Positions 26,537 through 35,270 of a DNA stretch of 64,000 nt are shown piece by piece. The notes below the pieces were generated by a model. The model saw nothing but the letters and a program-made list of their open reading frames with translations. It was not told the origin of the DNA and ran no database searches. The stretch is from Elusimicrobiota bacterium (GTDB lineage Bacteria; Elusimicrobiota; Elusimicrobia; UBA1565; UBA9628), in NCBI GenBank assembly GCA_016194705.1, contig JACQAZ010000033.1:1-64000 (forward strand), given 5' to 3'. The position numbers and the translations under genes were made by a program. Within the stretch, counting starts at the first letter, position 1, and the number at the start of each line of letters is the position of its first letter.

Positions 26537-27784
26537 TCATGCTCCCTCGCGGATGGCCTCGACGGGCCTCATCGAGGAGGCCCGCCATGCCGGATAGAGA
26601 CCGGCGAAAAAACCCAGGATGACGGCGCCGAGCACGGCGTAGCCTACGACGCCCGGGGTGATGCGCACGATCGAACCCGAGACCCCGAAGTCCGCCAGCG
26701 ATTTGATGGCGCGCTCAACGAGGCTCGCGCCGACCCACGCGCCGATCGAGCCGACGACCGCGCCCGCGACGCAGATCATCAAGGTCTCGAGCCAGATCAG
26801 CTGGAACACGTCGCCGCGCCGCGCGCCCAGCGCCTTCATGACGCCGATCTCGGCGGTGCGCTCGTAGACGCTCATGAGGATCGTGTTGATGACGCCGATG
26901 AGCGCGACGACCACGGCGATGATCGCGACCGCGGCGACCATCGTCTGCGCGGTCGCGACCAGGCCGATCAGCGTGTTCTTGACCTGCTGGAGGCTCACGA
27001 CCTGCACCTCGGGCAGCTTGAGCCAGCGGCTCTCGAACTCGCGCATCGTGAAGAGGTTGAACTGCTTGAGCTTGATGCCGAGGATGGTCAGCTGGCGGGG
27101 CCGGTTGAAGGCCGCGCGGGCGGCGTCGATGGGCATGAAGACCGTGCCGTCGTCCTGGGTGCCGGTGCGCTCCAAGACTCCCGAGACCTTGAACTCGTGG
27201 CGGACGGGGTCGGGTTTGCCAGCGGGCGTGATCGTCGCGTAGAACGAGTCTCCGACCTTGCGCTGCTCGAACTCGGCGATCTCGTAGCCGAGCACGATCT
27301 CGTCCTTGCTCGCGGGTCCGAACCACTTGCCGCCGTCGTAGCCCGGCCCGGTCTTGAGCTTGAGCCAGGGCTTCATCGAGAGGAAGCTCGGAACATCGAC
27401 GCCGTCGACGACCGTGAAGGTCTTCTCGGAGCCCTCGTCGCGTATGCTGCCGGCCTCCTTCTGCGCGATGCCCACGAAGACGGGCGTGATGCTCGCGATG
27501 TCGGCGTCGCCCTTGACCTTGGCGTAGGAGTCATCCGGAAGGTAGAGCAGGCCGCTGCCGCCCTTGAGCATCATCGTAGCCGCCTCGTAAGGGCAGCCCT
27601 TGGCCATGATCATGACCTGGAAGCCGAGCATGTCGATGCTGCGGTCGATCGCCGCGCGATAGCCGAGCACGAAGCCCCCCAAGGAGACCGCGACGGCGAC
27701 GGCCAGCCCGACGCCCGCGACGGTGAGCGCCGTGCGCACGACGCGGCGTCGCAGGTTCTTGACGGCAAGGCTCAAGTATCTCAT
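26537..27784 (-). CDS. FtsX/MacB-family ABC permease
   Basis: 415 residues with one N-terminal membrane helix, a large periplasmic domain (about 45-270) and three C-terminal helices (VAAVAIIAVVVALIGVINTILMSVYERTAEIGVMKALGARRGDVF), the classical MacB/LolC topology. Forms a transporter with the ATPase downstream. The periplasmic domain is the part that should contact the small exported proteins of the same operon. Confidence 0.9.
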   Translation of the reverse strand: MRYLSLAVKNLRRRVVRTALTVAGVGLAVAVAVSLGGFVLGYRAAIDRSIDMLGFQVMIMAKGCPYEAATMMLKGGSGLLYLPDDSYAKVKGDADIASITPVFVGIAQKEAGSIRDEGSEKTFTVVDGVDVPSFLSMKPWLKLKTGPGYDGGKWFGPASKDEIVLGYEIAEFEQRKVGDSFYATITPAGKPDPVRHEFKVSGVLERTGTQDDGTVFMPIDAARAAFNRPRQLTILGIKLKQFNLFTMREFESRWLKLPEVQVVSLQQVKNTLIGLVATAQTMVAAVAIIAVVVALIGVINTILMSVYERTAEIGVMKALGARRGDVFQLIWLETLMICVAGAVVGSIGAWVGASLVERAIKSLADFGVSGSIVRITPGVVGYAVLGAVILGFFAGLYPAWRASSMRPVEAIREGA

Positions 27785-27792
27785 GGTTCCTC

Positions 27793-28164
27793 CTACTCGA
27801 ATTTGACGGCGCTAGCCGAGAACTGCCAGCCGTCGCCGTACGGCGTCATGCGGCCTTCCACAAACGCGCGATGGCCGTTGCGGCGCGGCGCGTTCATCGC
27901 GACCGCTTGCAGGTCGACGCGCAGCATGTTCGCGCCGTCGTGAAAGAAGAAAAAGCAGCCCATCGCCGTGCATTGCTCGCGCACCTCGCCCTCGAGCGCG
28001 ACGGTCTTGTGCAGATAATCCTTGGGCCGTGCGATGAGCGCGGAGACCTCGGCTTTCGGCGCGCCTGAGAAAGAGCCGAAGGCGTCCGGAAGACGCATGT
28101 GGCGGTAGAGAAGCACTCCGCCGGCCAACAGGATCGCGGCGCACAGCGCAAGTATGGTCTTCAT
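27793..28164 (-). CDS. Small exported OB-fold-like protein
   Basis: 123 residues with an N-terminal membrane anchor (ILALCAAILLAGGVLLY). The rest (KDYLHKTVALEGEVREQCTAMGCFFFFHDGANMLRVDLQ) resembles the DUF4920/OB-like domain with two cysteines close together (CTAMGC). Encoded eight bases before the permease and overlapping the preceding gene by ATGA, so part of the ABC operon. Confidence 0.65.
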   Translation of the reverse strand: MKTILALCAAILLAGGVLLYRHMRLPDAFGSFSGAPKAEVSALIARPKDYLHKTVALEGEVREQCTAMGCFFFFHDGANMLRVDLQAVAMNAPRRNGHRAFVEGRMTPYGDGWQFSASAVKFE

Positions 28165-28850
28165 CGCTTGCCTGCGCTCATGGCTTTCTGAGCCTTCTCG
28201 AAAAAGGGCTCGAAGCGCTGGCCGTAGACGAAGAGGTCGAGCAGGATCAGGTTCTTGCGTATGCCGCGCAGCGACGCGTCGTAATCAGGCTGGCCCGAGG
28301 CATCGAGCTTGGGAGGGGCGATGCGCCCGACCTTGTCGGCCTGCGCCCCCGGCTCGACGGCCGCATAGTAGTCGTGCTTGTAGAAATCCGCGAGCGTCAT
28401 GCCCTCGAACTGGGCTCGAAAGGTCTTCTCGCGCAGCGCCTTGGCGGCCGGGCTCTCGAGGCGCTGGAAGAAAAAGCGCCGGATGGCCGCGCTGTCCGGG
28501 TCGGTCGAGAGAAAGACCTGTATGACTCCGCCTTTTCCCGGCACGTTGACCCCGTGGACGATCCCGACCTTGGCCTTTCCTTTATAGACGCTGTAGAGCG
28601 TGTAGGGAGTCTCGTACGTCTCGTAGATCGGGTCGAGATCGCTGCCGAGCCGCTCTTTGAGGTTCTTGAAGAGTTCTTTCCCATTTTTCAAGGAATGGAA
28701 CTCCTTGAGCTCCTCTTTGTACGAGGTCATCTCCGGAAACAGGTACTTCAAGTCCTGCGCCGGATTGCTCAAGGTGCACCCGATCGCGGCCCAGGCGCCT
28801 TGAGGCGCGCCCAGCGAGACCGCCGCGACCAAAGCCATTATTTTTCTCAT
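28161..28850 (-). CDS. Exported hypothetical protein of the ABC cluster
   Basis: 229 residues with a signal peptide ending GAWAAI. Contains a segment (YSVYKGKAKVGIVHGVNVPGK, then VIQVFLSTDP) that vaguely resembles exported FMN-binding-like domains, but I see no flavin-attachment motif and would not assign it. Overlaps the OB-like gene and follows a barrel gene by ten bases. Confidence 0.6.
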   Translation of the reverse strand: MRKIMALVAAVSLGAPQGAWAAIGCTLSNPAQDLKYLFPEMTSYKEELKEFHSLKNGKELFKNLKERLGSDLDPIYETYETPYTLYSVYKGKAKVGIVHGVNVPGKGGVIQVFLSTDPDSAAIRRFFFQRLESPAAKALREKTFRAQFEGMTLADFYKHDYYAAVEPGAQADKVGRIAPPKLDASGQPDYDASLRGIRKNLILLDLFVYGQRFEPFFEKAQKAMSAGKR

Positions 28851-28860
28851 AACAACCTCC

Positions 28861-30069
28861 TCACCAATAGCGGTAGTACTGCAAAGTCACGATCACGGGC
28901 CGATCCCCTTGCATGCGTTCGAGCCGCCGCTCGACGTTGAGCTTGATCCAATGCAGGTTCGAGTTGCCCGGGTCGTTGCGGAAATACCAGGTCCCTTCGG
29001 CCGACACCGATGAATCCGCCGAGCCCGGCGCGGGCGAGGCGAGCGCGCGGTCGCGCGACATGTCCTGCCAGAAGCGCCGGAACTGGGCCGCGAGACCCCA
29101 ACGCCTGGAGGCGCGCAGGTAATCGAGCTGGTGGAGCTGGGTGAAGACCGAGTCCGGGGCGTCGCGCCCGCCGGAGAGCTCGGAGGTCCAAGCGACGGAC
29201 CCCGTGGGGACTGGGTGCCGGTAGCGCGCGTCGAGCCCGGCGCGCGCGGTGTCGACTCGCGAGGATGGGCCGGCGTCGTTTCTGATGGCGGGGCTGCGCT
29301 CGGCCGCCTCGGGATCGAGCCGCTCTCCCGCCAGATACGACAGCCCGCCCTCGAGGCCGTGCTCGTTGGAAAAATGGTTTGAGAGGCTCAAGCGCGCCGC
29401 GCCGAGCCCGCTTTGGCCCCGGTTCTTGAGGTCGTAGCCGGAGCCGTTTAAATAGTAGGCGTCGTAGTTGAGGTCATCGGTCAAAGCGCCCCAGAGCCCG
29501 GAGTACCAGTCGCGCTCGAAGCCGAAGTTGCGCTCGTTCGAGAGCTGCAGCAGCGAGCCGTGAGTATCGGTCTGGAGGTTGAGCCCGAACGGCACGTAGA
29601 ACCGCCCCGCGCGCGCGTTGAAGCGGCCGACGCTGCGGCTTTGCTGGTCCTCGGTCAGGACCGGGTCCAGGACGTTGTAGAGGTCGGCGTAGGCGTTGTG
29701 GTACTCGAAGAACCAGCCGGGGCGATGCGCGCCTTCGGCGTCGTTGGGAGAGCCGGAGAAGAGGTCGCGCCGGACAAGGCGCCCTTGGAAGTCGACGGCG
29801 GCAAACGTCCTGGTCTCGGAGGAGAACTTCTTCAGGACCTCGAAGCCGGCGGACTGGCGGCTCGAGGAACGGCTTTTGTCGGAGGCGCCGAACTCGGACA
29901 TCAACTCCTTCCGGAACCCGAAATTATCGGAGAAAAAACTCCACGGCTTGTCCGGCTCCGCGCGGGCGGACGCGGAGCTGGGCGCGACCCCCGCGAAGGG
30001 GTCGGCCTCCGTGCCCGCGGCGCGGGCCGCGGGCGAGCCTGTGAACAGCAGCAGCAACATCAAATGCAC
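28861..30069 (-). CDS. Outer-membrane beta-barrel protein of the ABC cluster
   Basis: 402 residues with a signal peptide ending ARAAGTEA. Tyr/Trp-rich amphipathic strands fill the body (FFEYHNAYADLYNVLDP, NYDAYYLNGSGYDLKNRG, AAQFRRFWQDM) and it ends YYRYW, a terminal aromatic residue as BAM substrates have. Probably the outer-membrane component matching the ABC exporter. Substrate unknown. Confidence 0.65.
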   Translation of the reverse strand: MHLMLLLLFTGSPAARAAGTEADPFAGVAPSSASARAEPDKPWSFFSDNFGFRKELMSEFGASDKSRSSSRQSAGFEVLKKFSSETRTFAAVDFQGRLVRRDLFSGSPNDAEGAHRPGWFFEYHNAYADLYNVLDPVLTEDQQSRSVGRFNARAGRFYVPFGLNLQTDTHGSLLQLSNERNFGFERDWYSGLWGALTDDLNYDAYYLNGSGYDLKNRGQSGLGAARLSLSNHFSNEHGLEGGLSYLAGERLDPEAAERSPAIRNDAGPSSRVDTARAGLDARYRHPVPTGSVAWTSELSGGRDAPDSVFTQLHQLDYLRASRRWGLAAQFRRFWQDMSRDRALASPAPGSADSSVSAEGTWYFRNDPGNSNLHWIKLNVERRLERMQGDRPVIVTLQYYRYW

Positions 30070-30110
30070 GATGCCTCCAAGGAATTTGTTTTGAAAAAGA
30101 CGAAGGACGG

Positions 30111-30449
30111 TCAGCCCAGGACGGGCGTGGGGGGAGACAGGCCGCAGGGGCCTTCGCAGAGGATGCCGGGAAGCGTCGCGAAAGTCGGAGCGGGGAGAAC
30201 TTGCGGCCGCGGCGACGGCGCAGGCGCGGAGCGTGTCAGAGCCGCAAAGGCCGCGGGAGCGGCCGCGGAAGGCAGAGCCGATTCAGCGTGGGCCGGCGCG
30301 ATCTGGCAGCAGTCGCGCGGGGCGCCGGGCTCCGGCGCGGGGCACGACTTTCCGCAGCAATCCATTTTAGCCGAGGCAGCCGGCGGCCCAGCCGCGAGGC
30401 AATTCACGGCGAGCAGCCCGGACGCCAGCAGCCGCGATAGCCTGTCCAT
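30111..30449 (-). CDS. Small exported cysteine-rich protein
   Basis: 112 residues with a signal peptide ending SAKMD. The mature start has CCGKSC and RDCCQ, and a third CEGPC near the end, so seven cysteines arranged in pairs likely bind a metal or form disulfides. First gene of the unit that runs through the barrel, the two exported proteins and the ABC transporter, suggesting metal- or thiol-related export. Confidence 0.6.
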   Translation of the reverse strand: MDRLSRLLASGLLAVNCLAAGPPAASAKMDCCGKSCPAPEPGAPRDCCQIAPAHAESALPSAAAPAAFAALTRSAPAPSPRPQVLPAPTFATLPGILCEGPCGLSPPTPVLG

Positions 30450-30452
30450 GCC

Positions 30453-31136
30453 CTAATTGTAGCCCCCTTTCGCGCGATATTCAAGGCGTGCGGCGTTCAC
30501 ACGAAGCTCGGGCCGTAGGCGAAAGCGCGCGCCAAGCCGTTTCGCCAGTCGCCGGACCTCGTCGACGCGGACGCCGGGCAGATCCACGGCGGTCACCGTG
30601 GTCTCGAGCTCTCGATCCACGCAGGCGGATATAAAGGAAAGGACCGAGGCGAAGCCATTTCCGGCGAAGGCGTCTCGCGGTCGGTGCAGCGCGAGCCATT
30701 GTTCCGGGTCCGCCGTGTTGAGGCTGACCGAGACCGCGTCGAGGACTTCGCTCAATTCCTGGTCGATGGCTCTTCCATTGATCAAGTCTCCGAGGCCTAT
30801 CGTGTTGAGCCTCAGGCGCAGCTGAGGACGCGCGGCTCGCAGCAAGCGCGCGGTCTCGAGGACGACGGCGAGACGGCTGGTCGGCTCTCCGAAGCCGCAG
30901 AAGACCGCTTCTCGGGGGCGGAGTTGTTCGATGATCGGCTTCGCTCGGGCCAACGCCTCAGCCGCCGACGGCTCGCGCGCGCCGAGCCGCAGGTCCCAGC
31001 CATGGTAGCGCCAGCGCCAGGTTCTCTTGGCGCAGAAGACGCAGGCCACTGGACAGCGGTCGGTGATGTTGAGATAGGCCGCTCCGCGATGCGCGTAGGC
31101 CAGGACGGCCGGGCCTCTCAGGCCGGTCTGATCCAC
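30453..31136 (-). CDS. TatD-associated-type radical SAM protein
   Basis: 227 residues from a GTG at 31136, overlapping the response-regulator gene by 19 bases. It has the radical SAM cluster motif CPVACVFC (CxxxCxxC) directly after YLNITDR, as in the small TatD-linked radical SAM family, and CGFGEPTSRL as the SAM-binding GGE-like motif. The family's role is unsettled. It lies in a transcript driven by the sigma-54-type promoter at 31497-31511. Confidence 0.7.
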   Translation of the reverse strand: MDQTGLRGPAVLAYAHRGAAYLNITDRCPVACVFCAKRTWRWRYHGWDLRLGAREPSAAEALARAKPIIEQLRPREAVFCGFGEPTSRLAVVLETARLLRAARPQLRLRLNTIGLGDLINGRAIDQELSEVLDAVSVSLNTADPEQWLALHRPRDAFAGNGFASVLSFISACVDRELETTVTAVDLPGVRVDEVRRLAKRLGARFRLRPELRVNAARLEYRAKGGYN

Positions 31137-31468
31137 TGGAGCAGGTTTTCCATGGGGATTGGCTTCTGAAAGAACTTTTCGATGGGGTAGCCGGCCGTGT
31201 CCTTCTCGGAGCAGACCGCGCTCATCATCATGATGCGCAGGTCCGGCTTGATGCGCCGGGCCCGCCGGGACAGCTCGAAGCCGTCCATGGGCGTCATGCG
31301 CGCGTCGGTCAGCAGCCAATCGAAGGGTTTCTCGTTGAGCAGGCTCAGCGCTTCGGGGCCGCTGGCGGCGCAAGAGACGGTATACCCGGCCTGTCTCAGC
31401 GATAGGCCGAGCATGGCTCTGCCGGAAGCGTCGTCGTCGACCACAAGAATCGAGTCGAAGTTGCTCAT
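31118..31468 (-). CDS. Single-domain response regulator
   Basis: 116 residues: a CheY-like receiver and nothing more. Acidic pocket DDD near residue 12, phospho-acceptor aspartate in LLTDARM, conserved S/T-K region FQKPIPM. No output domain, so it acts through protein contact. The ATG at 31468 was chosen over a longer frame because it starts exactly at the domain and lies 29 bases after the -12 element of a sigma-54-type promoter. Confidence 0.85.
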   Translation of the reverse strand: MSNFDSILVVDDDASGRAMLGLSLRQAGYTVSCAASGPEALSLLNEKPFDWLLTDARMTPMDGFELSRRARRIKPDLRIMMMSAVCSEKDTAGYPIEKFFQKPIPMENLLQWIRPA

Positions 31469-31496
31469 ACTGACATGGTTCCGACAACCCTTTAAC

Positions 31497-31511
31497 GCAA
31501 TGGAACGGCCA
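31497..31511 (-). promoter_or_regulatory. Sigma-54 -24/-12 promoter for response regulator/radical SAM unit
   Basis: TGGCCGTTCCATTGC on the minus strand; GG and GC are 12 bases apart. Divergent from the next promoter, about 28 bases away. Confidence 0.75.
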
Positions 31512-31522
31512 GAGCGGCTTTG

Positions 31523-31539
31523 ACGCGCGATACGCGCGT
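31523..31539. promoter_or_regulatory. 17-base palindrome between divergent sigma-54 promoters
   Basis: Perfect arms ACGCGCG and CGCGCGT around ATA. Located between the two -24 elements and touching the first base of the plus-strand one, where a regulator could control both directions. Regulator unknown. Confidence 0.4.
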
Positions 31540-31553
31540 GGCCGCGGCGTTGC
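31539..31553 (+). promoter_or_regulatory. Sigma-54 promoter for the radical SAM gene at 31569
   Basis: TGGCCGCGGCGTTGC with correct spacing, followed by GTC. Predicted transcription start is about four bases before the ATG. Confidence 0.75.
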
Positions 31554-31568
31554 GTCCGAATCCTGACC

Positions 31569-32648
31569 ATGAAGTTGAGCCGCTTTTACTTCAATTATCG
31601 CTATGGAGTGCATTGGGAGAAGCCGCGCCTGATCCTCCGCTTGCTGGGGGCTTACGCGAAGCTCCTCCTCCTTCGGCGGGTTCCGATGCGCTACGCCGAC
31701 ATCAATATGGGGCTGGCTTGCAACCTCAGCTGCGAGCACTGCTTCTCGGAGAATTTCAAGGTGGAGGAGGGGCAAGAGCTCTCCGACGAGGAATGGTCCT
31801 CCGTTTTCCGCCAACTCCGCGAGATGGGAACGGTCGCCTTGGGCTTTACGGGAGGCGAGCCGCTCGCATACCGCAGGCTCTTCGACCTGATCCGCCTCGC
31901 GCAGCCGGAGCGGATGCTCATCATCGTCTGCACCAACGGAACGCTGCTCACGCCCGAGATCGCGCGCCGGCTCAAGAAGGCCGGCGTCGACGTGCTGCAG
32001 ATCTCGCTCGACAGCGGGCTTGCCGAGGAGCACGACGCCTTCCGGCGCAAGACGGGAGCGTTCACCAAGACCCTCGGGGCCTTCGCGGCCGCCAGGGAAG
32101 CCGGGCTCATGGCCACGGTCGTGCCCACGGTCTCCCATCAGAACGTCCGGAGCCCCGGCTTGCGAGCCCTGATCGTGTGGGCGCGGGACAACGGCGTGCT
32201 GGTCAATCTGAGCATGGCGGCCCCGGTGGGCGAATGGGCCGGCAACTCGGACTGCCTATTGACTCCCGGGGACCTCGATGAATTGGACCGGCTCACGCGC
32301 GAGCACCCGCATGTCCGGCGCGACTTCGAGACCAATTACTGGACTCAGGGCTGCGGGGCGGCGATCGAGAAGCTCTACATCACGCCCTTCGGCGACGTGC
32401 TCCCCTGCCCGTACATGCACATCACGTTCGGCAACGTGCGCCGCGAATCGATCGACGGGATACGCCGGCGGATGCTGGCCAACCGGTTCCTGAAGGGTTA
32501 TCATCCTCGGTGTCTGACCGCGGAGAATGACGAGTTCATCAAGAACTACCTGCCCAAGCAATATCTTAAAGGCCAGAGCCTGCCCACCGCCGAACAGGTC
32601 TTCGGTCGAAGCGAGCGTGATTACGACGGCTTCGAGGCCAAGCCGTAG
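31569..32648 (+). CDS. Radical SAM/SPASM-like protein
   Basis: 359 residues. CxxxCxxC motif CNLSCEHC near residue 52, GFTGGEPL for SAM binding, and a C-terminal auxiliary-cluster region with scattered cysteines (GCGAAIEKLYITPFGDVLPC and a later cysteine) like SPASM/twitch proteins that modify peptides or help assemble cofactors. The N-terminal 45 residues are hydrophobic and basic and may contact the membrane. It ends convergent with the NtrC-like gene. Confidence 0.8.
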   Translation: MKLSRFYFNYRYGVHWEKPRLILRLLGAYAKLLLLRRVPMRYADINMGLACNLSCEHCFSENFKVEEGQELSDEEWSSVFRQLREMGTVALGFTGGEPLAYRRLFDLIRLAQPERMLIIVCTNGTLLTPEIARRLKKAGVDVLQISLDSGLAEEHDAFRRKTGAFTKTLGAFAAAREAGLMATVVPTVSHQNVRSPGLRALIVWARDNGVLVNLSMAAPVGEWAGNSDCLLTPGDLDELDRLTREHPHVRRDFETNYWTQGCGAAIEKLYITPFGDVLPCPYMHITFGNVRRESIDGIRRRMLANRFLKGYHPRCLTAENDEFIKNYLPKQYLKGQSLPTAEQVFGRSERDYDGFEAKP

Positions 32649-33994
32649 GTCTTGAGCTTGCGCCAGAGCGTGTTGCGGCCGATGCCCAGCCGTTTGGCCG
32701 CCTCCACCTGGTTCTGGCCGCAGGCTTTCAATACATCGAGAATATGCTGCTTCTCAAGCTCCTTGAGGTTCGCGGCCGCAGGCGGGGGAGCTTCGCCTGC
32801 GGCGAGCTGGGCCGCGGGCAGCAGTTCGGGGGGCAGGTCGGCGGGAGCGACGACGGCGCCGGAGGCCATGATCAGAATACGCTCGACGGCGTGCTCGAGC
32901 TCGCGCACGTTGCCGGGCCAGGCGTAGGCCTTGAGGGCCTCGGCCGCCTGCGGCGAGAAGCGCGCGGCCTTGCCGCCGATCTTGGCTTTCGCCTTGCGCA
33001 AGAAGTGCTCGGCCAGGGGCAGTATGTCCTCGGTCCTGTCCCGCAGCGGCGGTATGACGATGGGGAACACTTTCAAGCGGTAATAGAGGTCCTCCCGGAA
33101 TTTCTCGTCCTTGACGAGCTTGGTGAGATCCTTGTTGGTCGCGGCCACCAGGCGTCCGGAGACCTTGATCGGGTGGTTGTCTCCCACGCGGCGCACCTCG
33201 CCTTCCTGCAGGGCGCGCAGGAGCTTGACCTGCAGGCCGGGTGTGGTCTCGCTGATCTCGTCGAGAAACAGCGTGCCGCCGCTGGCTTCCTCGAAGAGGC
33301 CGCGCTTGTTGCGGTCGGCGCCCGTGAAAGCGCCCTTGACGTGGCCGAAGAGCTCGCTCTCGAGCAGGCCCTCGGGAAGCGCGCCGCAGTTGATGGCCAC
33401 GAAGGCGCCGGCGCGCCTCGGGCTTTTCTCGTGGATGGCGCGGGCGACGAGCTCCTTGCCGGTCCCGGATTCGCCCTGGATCAGGACCGTGGCGTCGGTG
33501 GCCGCGACCTTGCGCACGAGGTCGAGGACCTTCTGCATGAGCGGGCTCGCGTAGACGATGCCCTCGAAGCTGAACTTGCCCTTGACCTCCTCGCGCAGGC
33601 GCTCGACCTCGCCGAGCAAACGCCGGCGCTCGAGAGCCTTCCCCAAAATAATGGACAACTCCTCGGGCTCCACTGGCTTGGTCAGGTAGTCGAAGGCGCC
33701 CGCTTTGATCGCCGCGACCGCCGTGTCGATGGAGCCGTGGCCCGTGATGAGGATCACTTCGGTCCCCGGCTGGGCCTTCTTGCTGGCCTCGAGCACCTTG
33801 AGCCCGTCGATGTCGCCGAGCTTGAGGTCGGTGACGACGGCATCAAAGCCCTCGGCGGAAAGCAGCCGCAGGGCCTCGGCCCCGTTCTTGGCCACGGACA
33901 TCTCGTAGCCGCGGCGCCTGAGCTCCATGGAGAGCAGCGCGCTGACGGATGCGTCGTCTTCGACCAGCAAAACGCGGATCTTTTCGTCGTCCAT
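32621..33994 (-). CDS. NtrC-family sigma-54-dependent response regulator
   Basis: 457 residues. Receiver domain with phospho-acceptor D56 (VVTDLKL); AAA+ domain with Walker A GESGTGKE, the sigma-54-contacting loop GAFTGA, Walker B GGTLFLDEI and the R-finger region; C-terminal Fis-type helix-turn-helix (NQVEAAKRLGIGRNTLWRKLKTYG). All parts needed to activate sigma-54 transcription are present. It starts one base after the stop of the cognate kinase. It is the obvious activator for the many sigma-54-type promoters nearby. Confidence 0.95.
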   Translation of the reverse strand: MDDEKIRVLLVEDDASVSALLSMELRRRGYEMSVAKNGAEALRLLSAEGFDAVVTDLKLGDIDGLKVLEASKKAQPGTEVILITGHGSIDTAVAAIKAGAFDYLTKPVEPEELSIILGKALERRRLLGEVERLREEVKGKFSFEGIVYASPLMQKVLDLVRKVAATDATVLIQGESGTGKELVARAIHEKSPRRAGAFVAINCGALPEGLLESELFGHVKGAFTGADRNKRGLFEEASGGTLFLDEISETTPGLQVKLLRALQEGEVRRVGDNHPIKVSGRLVAATNKDLTKLVKDEKFREDLYYRLKVFPIVIPPLRDRTEDILPLAEHFLRKAKAKIGGKAARFSPQAAEALKAYAWPGNVRELEHAVERILIMASGAVVAPADLPPELLPAAQLAAGEAPPPAAANLKELEKQHILDVLKACGQNQVEAAKRLGIGRNTLWRKLKTYGLASKPS

Positions 33995-33995
33995 T

Positions 33996-35132
33996 TCAGT
34001 CCTCGATCGAAGGAAGATAAACGGTGAAAGCGGCGCCCAGGCCCACCTCGGATTTGACCGCGATGCGCCCGCCGTGCGCCTTGACGATGCGCTCGGCAAT
34101 CGCCAGGCCAAGGCCCGTGCCTTGCTGCTTGGTCGTCTGGAAGGGCTTGAAGATCGTCGTCATGGCCGAGACCGGGATGCCCGGGCCCGTGTCGGCCACT
34201 CGGAAAAAAGCGAAGCCGCGCGCGTGGCCGGTCTCGACGGAAAGCTCGCCGCGCCCGTCCATGGCCTGCAGCGCGTTGAGCACGATGTTCCAAAGCACCT
34301 GGCGCACCTGATCGGGGTCCATGGGAAAGGGCTTGAGGGTCTTGAGGAGCTGGACCTCGACCTCGGCGCCGCGGACCAGCTCGGAGTTCCCCTTGACGAT
34401 GCCGACGACCTCCGAGACGAGCTCATTGAGGTCCTGGGGCTGGAGCTTGACCTCGCGCGGCCGGGCGTAGGAAAGGAAGTTGCCCAGCGCCTCGTTGAGT
34501 CGTTGGGACTCGTGGCGTAGGACGGCAAGGACTGTCTCGCGGTCCGGCGCGGAGAGGTCTCCCGAAACGATCTGCTTGGCGGCCATCACGATCGAGCCCA
34601 AGGGGTTGCGGATCTCGTGGGCGACCACGGCCGCCATCTCGCCGATGGAGGCCAAGCTCTCGCTTTGCGCCACGCGCGCGTGCAGTGCGAGCTGCTCGGA
34701 AAGGTCGACGGCGTTGGAGAAGTAGCCCGTGATTCGCCCGTGGACGTCGCGGACGGCCGTGATGCTCAGAATGAGCGGGACTTCCCGTCCGTCCTTGGTC
34801 TTGTTGATGATCTCGCCGCGCCAAGAGCCCTTCTTGGGATCGAGGATGGTCGACCAGAGGCGGTCGTAGAAATCCTTCGTGGTGTGGCGCGAACGCAGGA
34901 TCGCGGGAGTCTTGCCGACGGCTTCCTGGCGGGTCCAGCCGTAATGCTTGGTGAAGGCGTCGTTGACGTCGCGAATGATGCCGTCGCGGTCCGTATAGAA
35001 CATGACGTCGTTGGAGCGCTTGAACGCCTGGTAGAAGGTCTCGGCGTGACGGTGCTCGTCGGCCTTGCTGAGCCTGGGCTGGGTCCGTCGCTCGGCGATC
35101 TTCACGCGTTTTCTTGGCGAGAAATGTTCCAT
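33996..35132 (-). CDS. NtrB-like PAS histidine kinase
   Basis: 378 residues: a PAS domain (about 40-160; SNDVMFYTDRDGIIRDVNDAF), HisKA with H-box VVAHEIRNPLGSIVMAAKQ, then HATPase with N-box VLNALQAM, G1 DTGPGIP and G2 GTGLGLAIAE. No membrane helix, so it senses an internal signal, probably via PAS. Operon with the NtrC-like regulator. Another kinase at 49414-50523 has almost the same H-box, suggesting recent duplication or shared partner. Confidence 0.95.
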   Translation of the reverse strand: MEHFSPRKRVKIAERRTQPRLSKADEHRHAETFYQAFKRSNDVMFYTDRDGIIRDVNDAFTKHYGWTRQEAVGKTPAILRSRHTTKDFYDRLWSTILDPKKGSWRGEIINKTKDGREVPLILSITAVRDVHGRITGYFSNAVDLSEQLALHARVAQSESLASIGEMAAVVAHEIRNPLGSIVMAAKQIVSGDLSAPDRETVLAVLRHESQRLNEALGNFLSYARPREVKLQPQDLNELVSEVVGIVKGNSELVRGAEVEVQLLKTLKPFPMDPDQVRQVLWNIVLNALQAMDGRGELSVETGHARGFAFFRVADTGPGIPVSAMTTIFKPFQTTKQQGTGLGLAIAERIVKAHGGRIAVKSEVGLGAAFTVYLPSIED

Positions 35133-35146
35133 TTTGGAATACTTCA

Positions 35147-35166
35147 GGCCAAATGCCGATTTGGCC
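35147..35166. repeat. Perfect inverted repeat in the kinase upstream region
   Basis: Eight-base arms GGCCAAAT and ATTTGGCC separated by GCCG, 15 bases before the kinase start. Could be an operator for autoregulation or a small RNA hairpin in the leader. Confidence 0.5.
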
Positions 35167-35270
35167 GGAATATTGCTACATCCTTCACGGAACGATCCTG
35201 CCAACCCCATTGTAGCGCTTGAAGCACGGCTCGGCAACGATTGAATTTGATTTAATAGGACAAAGATAAA

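Noticed and set aside
35175..35200. Possible sigma-54 promoter before the NtrB-like gene on the minus strand (TTGGCA then TTCC)
   Set aside because: -12 element reads TTCC instead of TTGC; not counted.
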